This document shows, piece by piece, positions 15,648-21,151 of a stretch of DNA of 21,151 bases. Each line of letters starts with the position of its first letter. Position 1 is the first letter of the stretch. The notes under the pieces were generated by a model. It saw only the letters and a list, made by a program, of their open reading frames with translations. It was not told the DNA's origin and did no database searches. The position numbers and the translations under genes are program-made. The DNA is from JANRKG01 sp033763635 (GTDB taxonomy: Bacteria > Cyanobacteriota > Cyanobacteriia > GCF-001939115), in assembly GCA_033763635.1 (NCBI GenBank), contig JANRKG010000110.1, positions 1-21,151 on the forward strand, written 5' to 3'.

Positions 15648-17759
15648 GTGGAGAAAGGAACGTTAGTTGAATTTCGGCTGCACGGTGAACGCCGTCTTGC
15701 AGTTCTTGAGCGTCCAGAGGGGAAAAAACACTGGATTGCGGTGGATGAATATGGGCAATCTCATACGTTACATCCCCGTCAGGTGACTTATGAAGTCGAA
15801 AATGCGACCTATAAGCCCACTGAAGTCTCAGCCTTTCGCAAGCAAGTTGAACCCCTCCTCGATCCCTCCAGTCTGGAGGTTGCCTGGGAACTGCTTGTCG
15901 AAGAAGAATCAGGTGTTCAGCCGGAGACAATGGCCCAGCTTCTCTTCTCTGACCGCAACCCCCCCGCCTGTTACGCTGCGTATTATCTCCTTTCAGAAGA
16001 CAAGCTGTACTTTAAACAGAAAGGGGATCGTTACGAACCCCGTTCGGTTACTCAGGTTACGGAGTTAAAGCACCAGCTTCAGGTGGAGGCCCAAAGGGTC
16101 CAGGAGTGGCAAGAGTTAGTTAACTTGCTTCAACAAATCTTACAAAAACGGAAACAAGACAGCGTTCCCTATCCTTCAGTTTCATCAGAATGTCAGGAAA
16201 CGGAGGCACAAGCTGCCCGGGAGGATTGGCAGGATGGGTTGGAAATCCTGCGGCAGACGAAGTATCGCGCTCGGATCGAAGCCCTAGAAAGATTCGCGGC
16301 TCTGGGAGAAGAATCTGCCCATCGCAGCCCAGCCCTGGAACTCCTTGCTAAACTGGAGGTGCAACAAACTCCTCAGGCTGCTTTTCAACTCCTCGTTGAT
16401 TTGGGTCTGTGGGGTGCCCATGAAAATTTATTCCTGCGTCGGGGACAGGTTCCAACGCAATTCTCTCCCAAGGTATTGGAAGTGTCACAGTGTCGCATCA
16501 CCTCGCCTCCACCGGATAATGACTCGCACCAGCGTTTGGACCTGACCCATCTCAAGGTTTACACGATTGATGATGAAGGAACCAAGGAAATTGACGATGG
16601 CTTAAGCCTGGAATACTTAGCCGATGGGCGACAGCGCCTGTGGATTCATATTGCTGACCCAACTCGCTGGATTTTACCGGGGGATGAGCTAGATTTAGAA
16701 GCTCGACGGCGCAGCACTACAATTTATCTGCCCACTGGCATGATTCCGATGTTCCCGCCGGACCTCGCTACTGGCCCCATGAGCTTAATCCAGGGAAAAA
16801 CCTGTTGTGCCCTCAGCTTTGGGGTCATTTTAGATGAAACAGGGGCAGTCGAAGATTATCAAATTCACACTAGTTTGATTCGCCCAACCTACCGCCTCAC
16901 CTATGAAGATGTAGAAGAGATCCTATCCTTGGGGATTGAGGCGGAGCTGGAAATCGCGGCGATCGCTGCCTGGGCCGCTCGACGGCGGATGTGGAGGGCC
17001 ACTCAGGGGGCCATCAGCATCAGTATGCCGGAAGCTTCGATTAAAGTTCAGAACGATGAAATTACAATTCACGTTCTTGAAGATTCTCAGGCACGGAATT
17101 TAGTTGCCGAAATGATGATTCTGGCGGGGGAAGTTGCGGCTCGATATGGACAGGTGAACCATTTGGCCCTTCCCTTCCGAAATCAAGCTCAACCCGAATT
17201 ACCCTCCGACGAAGAATTGTTGCAACTGCCCCCCGGTCCAGTCCGGGCCTGTGCCATTCGTCGCTGCATGCCCCGGAGTGAAGTCAGCATTACTCCCGCT
17301 CGTCATGCCAGCCTGGGGTTAGACACCTATGCTCAAGTAACCTCTCCCATTCGTCGGTATAACGATCTTCTGGCCCATTTTCAACTGAAGGCCCATCTGC
17401 GGGGCGAGTCCCTTCCCTTCAACGATCACCAGATGCAAGAGCTACTCCTGAGTGTCAGCAGTACGGCTCAGGAAGCAACGCTAGTTGAGCGGCAAACCAA
17501 TCGGTATTGGGGGCTGGAGTATCTGCGCCGTCATCCCCAGGAAGTCTGGCAAGCCCTAGTCCTACGCACCCTCCGGGAGCACGAAAACCTGGTGCTGGTG
17601 ATGATCGAAGATTTGGGATTGGAGTTGGCTGTCCGGTTTAACCGCCCGATCGCTACGGGAGAATGGCTGACAGTTCGGGTCGCTTATGCTGATCCTCGCC
17701 AAGACGTTATCCAATTCCAGGAATTACAGTCTCACCCTTCTGAGGTTGCGATCGGCTAG
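15648..17759 (+). CDS. RNase II/R-family 3'-5' exoribonuclease (VacB/RNB domain)
   Basis: This is a 703-residue protein. The N-terminal 50 residues (VEFRLHGERRLAVLERPEGK) look like a small beta-barrel. A helical region (about 70-270) follows, then the RNB catalytic domain from about residue 300. The metal site reads Asp308-Asp309-Glu-Gly-Thr-Lys-Glu314-Ile-Asp316-Asp317, equivalent to the Asp cluster of E. coli RNase II, but with Glu at the position of Asp207. The later signature GLDTYAQVTSPIRRYNDLL is intact, and the C-terminal 85 residues resemble an S1-like barrel. It degrades single-stranded RNA processively from the 3' end in the cytoplasm. The GTG at 15648 gives the expected VEKGTLVEFRL start; no good ribosome-binding site is seen. 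RNase II versus RNase R cannot be decided by sequence alone, so no symbol is given. Confidence 0.93.
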   Translation: MEKGTLVEFRLHGERRLAVLERPEGKKHWIAVDEYGQSHTLHPRQVTYEVENATYKPTEVSAFRKQVEPLLDPSSLEVAWELLVEEESGVQPETMAQLLFSDRNPPACYAAYYLLSEDKLYFKQKGDRYEPRSVTQVTELKHQLQVEAQRVQEWQELVNLLQQILQKRKQDSVPYPSVSSECQETEAQAAREDWQDGLEILRQTKYRARIEALERFAALGEESAHRSPALELLAKLEVQQTPQAAFQLLVDLGLWGAHENLFLRRGQVPTQFSPKVLEVSQCRITSPPPDNDSHQRLDLTHLKVYTIDDEGTKEIDDGLSLEYLADGRQRLWIHIADPTRWILPGDELDLEARRRSTTIYLPTGMIPMFPPDLATGPMSLIQGKTCCALSFGVILDETGAVEDYQIHTSLIRPTYRLTYEDVEEILSLGIEAELEIAAIAAWAARRRMWRATQGAISISMPEASIKVQNDEITIHVLEDSQARNLVAEMMILAGEVAARYGQVNHLALPFRNQAQPELPSDEELLQLPPGPVRACAIRRCMPRSEVSITPARHASLGLDTYAQVTSPIRRYNDLLAHFQLKAHLRGESLPFNDHQMQELLLSVSSTAQEATLVERQTNRYWGLEYLRRHPQEVWQALVLRTLREHENLVLVMIEDLGLELAVRFNRPIATGEWLTVRVAYADPRQDVIQFQELQSHPSEVAIG

Positions 17760-17823
17760 CTTTTTGCAGGCAGAGGTTAGAGGGTAGAGGGAAATCTTGC
17801 CTTCTTGCTGTGTAGCCCAGCTT

Positions 17824-17852
17824 TTTACCCAATTCTTAAGTTTCTCTATAAA
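17824..17852 (+). promoter_or_regulatory. Candidate psb34 promoter (TTTACC - 17 bp - TATAAA)
   Basis: TTTACC at 17824-17829 and TATAAA at 17847-17852 are separated by 17 bases, acceptable -35 and -10 spacing for a sigma-70-type promoter. Transcription would begin near 17859, giving a leader of about 54 bases for psb34. The -35 match is weak. Confidence 0.35.
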
Positions 17853-17871
17853 ATTAACTGTTTTCTCAAAG

Positions 17872-17898
17872 TTTTGTTACATTTAGTAAATAACAAAA
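17872..17898 (+). promoter_or_regulatory. Dyad TTTTGTTA/TAACAAAA with an HLR1-type half-site upstream of psb34
   Basis: A perfect 8-bp inverted repeat (17872-17879 and 17891-17898) encloses an 11-base A/T-rich core, just before the ribosome-binding site GAGGA at 17901. Within it GTTACATT (17876-17883) fits the half-site (G/T)TTACA(A/T)(A/T) of the HLR1 element bound by the light-stress regulator RpaB. The second half two bases on (GTAAATAA) matches only partly. It could be an operator or an RNA hairpin covering the translation start region. Confidence 0.35.
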
Positions 17899-17912
17899 TA
17901 GAGGATTTTCGC

Positions 17913-18092
17913 ATGCGTTATACAGTGGAAGATGGTGGTCGTCTCAACAACTTTGCGGTAGAACCCAAGGTTTATCGGGCTGAACCCCCTACCAAGGCTC
18001 AACAACGGAATTTCTTGATTTTAGGGGTCGGCGGGTTAGCGCTGGTTGGTGGACTGATCTTCGTAGCCTTCGCTGTTTCTAACGTTGGTTAA
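17913..18092 (+). CDS. psb34: Photosystem II assembly protein Psb34
   Basis: A 59-residue protein. The N-terminal signature MRYTVEDGGRLNNFAVEPKV followed by YRAEPPT is the hallmark of the cyanobacterial Ssl1498/Psb34 family. Residues 33-55 (about NFLILGVGGLALVGGLIFVAF) form a single thylakoid membrane helix, with a short C-terminal tail. Psb34 is known to associate with CP47-containing photosystem II assembly intermediates, at the site also used by the high-light-inducible proteins, and to take part in their conversion to complete centres. The start follows GAGGA by seven bases. The gene appears to be a single unit with its own candidate promoter and a strong terminator. No other photosystem gene is adjacent. 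Confidence 0.96.
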   Translation: MRYTVEDGGRLNNFAVEPKVYRAEPPTKAQQRNFLILGVGGLALVGGLIFVAFAVSNVG

Positions 18093-18158
18093 GGTTAATC
18101 CTGGTAGAAAAACTTAGATATAAAACCAGATACAGAAACGAACGGATGATACAAACGG

Positions 18159-18190
18159 AACCAGATGCCTTAGACATCTGGTTTTTTATT
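18159..18190 (+). terminator. Intrinsic terminator of psb34
   Basis: AACCAGATG (18159-18167) pairs perfectly with CATCTGGTT (18175-18183) around a seven-base loop, followed by TTTTTTATT. This is a classical 9-bp stem with a U-tract, 66 bases after the psb34 stop. Confidence 0.9.
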
Positions 18191-18230
18191 GAATTTGCCA
18201 GATTGAATTTGCCAGATTGAATTTACCAGA
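18189..18230. repeat. Three tandem copies of a 14-bp unit (TTGAATTTGCCAGA)
   Basis: Two identical copies at 18189-18202 and 18203-18216 and one with a single change (TTGAATTTACCAGA) at 18217-18230. The array begins in the terminator U-tract. Each copy continues into T or TC, so CCAGAT recurs three times; the same hexamer is in the terminator stem. It may have arisen by slippage from the terminator region. Confidence 0.9.
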
Positions 18231-18313
18231 TCAGTGATTTCAACAGACAAAATCCTGAGCTAGGGCAGGGGAACGAGAAGAGAAGAATATACGCTCAAGT
18301 CTCGACCAAAACT

Positions 18314-20725
18314 GTGACGGACTCTGTACCTCAGACTATTTCCAGCGTGAATCGGCAAGCCTATCAGCGTCTCAAGTTGGCCCTCAGCTTGGGACTGCGG
18401 CGACAACTGTTTGTCGCGGTTTGTGATGATGTGGCTTTGCAAACTCAATTGGCGATCGAACTCCAGGCGGAATTCGATCGCATTGCCCAGATCTACCAAC
18501 CCCTGCGGATTGCCCATAACAGCCGTTCCCCAGCCTATCCCCGACTGGTCAGCCTTACCTTAGATCCGGCGGAGCCTGATCCGATCGTCCAAATTACCCA
18601 GTGGATTGAGAAAAACCCGCCCCCCTCGGTGGGTAGTAAGCGTCAGACCCTTCCAGGGTTTCAGCTTGTTGGAATCGAACAATTAACTCGCCAACCTGCA
18701 ACAGTCCAGTGGCAGTTTCTGCGCTGTCTACAACTGATTGAACAAAACTTGCCCATTTTAGAATCCAGTCTGCTGATCTGGATGCCCCGCCCCTGGCTCC
18801 ACAGTGTCCAGCAGTCAGCCCCCGAATTTTGGGACTGGCATACAGGCATTTTTGAATTTGTAGGCGACCCCACCCCAGCCCGCCCAGACCTGCCCTCTCC
18901 TCCTCCCGTTGAAAAACTCCCAGACTCTCCAAAAGTTGAGATCGACCAAACCCCAATCTCCTCTCAAAAACCTCTGAAGGTGAGCCAAGATATCTGGGAT
19001 ATTCTGACTCAAGATCTAGCGAAGTTGGGTGAGAGTTCATCCAACGCAGCAGAGCAGAAGGGGAAAGTTGTCACCCCCATAGCCAAGAAGCTTCCCAGCA
19101 ACCCAGCCGAACCAACTCAGCAGCAAGTAACTGCACAGCCGCCCGTCCCCTCGCACCCAAAAACACCTCCAGTCCTGCAAAGTCCTCAAGAGCAACCGTT
19201 GCAAAAGAAGGGCAGGAAGCAGGAGCAAGCCCAGGCCAATGGCAGGAAAAATCCCAATGGCAATGGAAGTGGGAATGGCAATCCTCTCAGTGCAAGCAAT
19301 GGTAAGCTCCAGGCGATCGAACCTCTCACCTCTCAGGCTTTAGACATCCTGGAAGTTGAGACAGACACGCCTGCGTCCAAACCTTCTGAATCTGTCCAAA
19401 CCCTCCAGCACATTCACAACCTCCATGAGCAAAAGGCTTCTCCCGCCGAATTAGCCGCAGCCTACCGCATGTTGGGAAATCTCTATCGAGATCGCATTGA
19501 AGCAGGGAACCTTTCGGAAGAGAATCTGACCCTGGCGATTCAGGCTTATGAGAAAGTGCTGGAATGGCTCGCCCACGATCGCACACTCCCTTCTCTTTCT
19601 GAAACTGGCAACGGCAATCGCAAGGCGACTGGCACCTGCTCGCAAACGGTCTATCTCAGTTCCCAGTCAGCATCCTACGTTGCTTCCGTACCTTTGGCCT
19701 CTGATGTGATGAATGACTTGGGTAACCTGTACTGGATGCTCTCTCGCAGTTTCACCACCTTAGACAAAAAACTACCGACGCTACTGAAAAGCATTGAAGT
19801 CTACCAAGTTGCCCTCAGCAAGATTGTCCCTGAGAGCCAACCCAATTCCTATGCCATGATTCAAAACAACCTGGGAGCCGCTTATGGAGATTTAGCCCGC
19901 TATCGGGGAACTGCTGCCAACCTACAATGTTCCGTCAATGCCTATCAGGAAGCCCTGCGCTATCGGCAGGCTGACTTGGAACCCGCCAAGTATGCCTCAA
20001 CGCAGAACAATCTGGGCACGGCCTACTGGCACCTGGCCCAGTATCAGCAACCTGTCCCCAACTTAAAACAGGCGATTGCAGCCTACGCTGCGGCCCTTCC
20101 TTACTACCATCCTGAACGGGAAGCGATGAGCTACGCGATGATTCAGAACAATTTGGGCACGGCCTATTGGAATCTTGCCCAGTATGAGCAAACCGATCTA
20201 CTCCTGGAACAAGCCATTCAAGCCTACCAGGAAGCTCTGATCTATCGCACCGTAGCCGCCGCCCCCGCCGCCCATGCTGCGACTCAAAACAATTTGGGGA
20301 CAGCTTATTGGCACCTGGCGGGACGGCAAAAAGACAATCACGCAATACGCCAGAACTATCTAGAACAGGCGATCGTAGCCTATACCGCTGCCCTGAAAAC
20401 CGCAGAACAGCATGCCGCCATCTCCCTGACCTTTGATGTGTTTGCCACCCAAAACAACCTGGGACTGGCCCATTATCAAGTTGCAATGGACCATGCATTT
20501 TCTCTCAACCAAACGAGCCGAGCAGCCCACTTGGAAGCAGCCCTCTACCATCATCTTCAGGCGGCTCAGGGCTGGCAACACCAGCCCGACTTTCATAGCA
20601 CAGCCCTGACCTATGTAATCCAGACACTTCGCGGCTTCTATACGGAACTGGGGCTTCAGGGCCAGAATGGGGCGTTGTCTAAAGTCCCAGGGGAATTGTT
20701 AGGAGAAATTCTGCCCCGATTGTAG
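18314..20725 (+). CDS. TPR-repeat protein with a degenerate P-loop-like N-terminal domain
   Basis: An 803-residue protein, no signal peptide or membrane helix. Residues 1-195 look like a P-loop/STAND-type fold (LRRQLFVAVCDDVALQTQLA, later VQWQFLRCLQLIEQNLP and SLLIWMPRPWLHSV), but the glycines and Lys of a Walker A and the acidic Walker B pair are missing. Residues 195-350 are a Pro/Gln/Asn-rich linker including GNGSGNGN. From about 370 on lie tetratricopeptide-type helical repeats. Four copies begin with QNNLG at exactly 47-residue intervals (codons at 19862, 20003, 20144, 20285) and a fifth lies 55 residues on (20450). TPRs bind partner proteins, so a scaffold or sensor role is likely; the partner is unknown. 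GTG at 18314 is the only plausible start, with the nearest in-frame Met far inside. GAGAAGAGAAG lies upstream, rather far from it. Confidence 0.85.
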   Translation: MTDSVPQTISSVNRQAYQRLKLALSLGLRRQLFVAVCDDVALQTQLAIELQAEFDRIAQIYQPLRIAHNSRSPAYPRLVSLTLDPAEPDPIVQITQWIEKNPPPSVGSKRQTLPGFQLVGIEQLTRQPATVQWQFLRCLQLIEQNLPILESSLLIWMPRPWLHSVQQSAPEFWDWHTGIFEFVGDPTPARPDLPSPPPVEKLPDSPKVEIDQTPISSQKPLKVSQDIWDILTQDLAKLGESSSNAAEQKGKVVTPIAKKLPSNPAEPTQQQVTAQPPVPSHPKTPPVLQSPQEQPLQKKGRKQEQAQANGRKNPNGNGSGNGNPLSASNGKLQAIEPLTSQALDILEVETDTPASKPSESVQTLQHIHNLHEQKASPAELAAAYRMLGNLYRDRIEAGNLSEENLTLAIQAYEKVLEWLAHDRTLPSLSETGNGNRKATGTCSQTVYLSSQSASYVASVPLASDVMNDLGNLYWMLSRSFTTLDKKLPTLLKSIEVYQVALSKIVPESQPNSYAMIQNNLGAAYGDLARYRGTAANLQCSVNAYQEALRYRQADLEPAKYASTQNNLGTAYWHLAQYQQPVPNLKQAIAAYAAALPYYHPEREAMSYAMIQNNLGTAYWNLAQYEQTDLLLEQAIQAYQEALIYRTVAAAPAAHAATQNNLGTAYWHLAGRQKDNHAIRQNYLEQAIVAYTAALKTAEQHAAISLTFDVFATQNNLGLAHYQVAMDHAFSLNQTSRAAHLEAALYHHLQAAQGWQHQPDFHSTALTYVIQTLRGFYTELGLQGQNGALSKVPGELLGEILPRL

Positions 20726-20749
20726 GGTGCCCCACGCCTAGAACGGCCC

Positions 20750-21151
20750 TTACTCAAAGAAGCGATCGGGATTCAGGGTAGGTGGAATGCCCAAAATCGG
20801 ACAACCCAGATCTGGACCTAGGGTTTGTACCAGGGGATGATCCACGGATTCACAACCCAACCAGAGCAGCGTTGCGGTCTCTGCCTGCACAACCTTGTGC
20901 AATTCCTCAGCCAGATTGCCAAACCGAAGATGGGTTTTTAAGGAACCGCGCCACTCATTCGCCAAACACCGCGCTTGCCAGAGAATGCGATCGGCTTGCT
21001 CAAACTGTTGGGATTGGGTCACTGAACAACGTTCAAGGGCAGGTTCCATCAGTTGCAGGGGCGCTTGTTTTTGCTCCGTCTTTGTGGATACCCAGGGGGT
21101 GCGGGACTGCGGGGTCGGCACTTCTTGTCCCCGTTTAAGAGCCTGAAACTC
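20750..21151 (-). CDS. C-terminal part of an unrecognised protein, possibly universal-stress-like
   Basis: The frame is open to the window edge, so only the last 133 residues are visible and the N-terminus lies outside; a GTG at 21121 is possible but not needed. The visible part begins polar (EFQALKRGQEVPTPQ). From about residue 50 it has a pattern like the second half of UspA domains: a helix (QADRILWQARCLANEW), a strand (SLKTHLRFG), a helix (LAEELHKVVQAE), a strand (TATLLWLG) and a closing strand (CPILGIPPTL). The ATP-binding glycine motif of nucleotide-binding Usp proteins is not seen. This resemblance is weak and my own reading; the protein could be something else. It converges with the TPR gene, 24 bases away. 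Confidence 0.55.
   Translation of the reverse strand, partial: EFQALKRGQEVPTPQSRTPWVSTKTEQKQAPLQLMEPALERCSVTQSQQFEQADRILWQARCLANEWRGSLKTHLRFGNLAEELHKVVQAETATLLWLGCESVDHPLVQTLGPDLGCPILGIPPTLNPDRFFE

Overview
The window comes from a cyanobacterium, most likely a filamentous or Leptolyngbya/Oscillatoria-type species. A gene for the photosystem II assembly factor Psb34 is present. The octamer GCGATCGC (the cyanobacterial HIP1 motif) occurs at 8904, 11893, 12923 and 16959, with many more CGATCG hexamers. The neighbouring rpmG, rpsR and RNase II/R-family genes are a typical cyanobacterial set. No mobile element, CRISPR array, tRNA or rRNA was seen. Nothing reads as recently transferred DNA.

Layout. 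(1) 1-4116, plus strand: the 3' part of a very large mosaic surface or secreted protein, with PKD-like, PA14-like, IPT/TIG, sugar-dehydrogenase-type propeller, IPT/TIG, Calx-beta, carbohydrate-binding-like and six-bladed Kelch modules. (2) 4228-7056, plus: an exported metzincin-type zinc protease. (3) 7057-7287: a convergent intergenic region packed with four related hairpin repeats whose stems differ but stay paired while the loops are conserved. (4) 7288-10408, minus: two exported M16 peptidases, one with the zinc site and one with only the Arg/Tyr pair, arranged as a heterodimer operon. (5) 10681-12033, plus: a HEAT-repeat protein. (6) 12044-13294, minus: moeA for molybdenum cofactor. (7) 13344-13946, minus: a cyanobacterial protein of unknown function with one membrane segment. 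(8) 14282-14851, plus: an RDD-family membrane protein. (9) 14940-17759, plus: rpmG, rpsR and an RNase II/R-family exoribonuclease. (10) 17913-18092, plus: psb34 with a clear terminator and a triple 14-bp tandem repeat behind it. (11) 18314-20725, plus: a TPR protein with a P-loop-like N-terminal domain lacking its Walker motifs. (12) 20750-21151, minus: the C-terminal part of an unrecognised, possibly universal-stress-like protein.

How the genes fit together. The first 10 kb is dominated by exported proteins: a giant multi-domain protein, a metzincin and an M16 pair. This suggests an envelope or extracellular proteolysis and adhesion neighbourhood, but only the M16 pair has a firm shared-operon argument. 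The 14.9-18.2 kb part is core information-processing and photosynthesis biology. Its non-coding parts are the more interesting bits: a repeat-rich leader before rpsR, a strong stem-loop before the RNase gene, and a dyad containing an RpaB-type half-site before psb34.

I see no clear new defence or mobile system. The best leads are the covarying hairpin cluster, the mosaic protein, the degenerate P-loop/TPR protein and the possible RNA-level control of the ribosomal protein and RNase genes.
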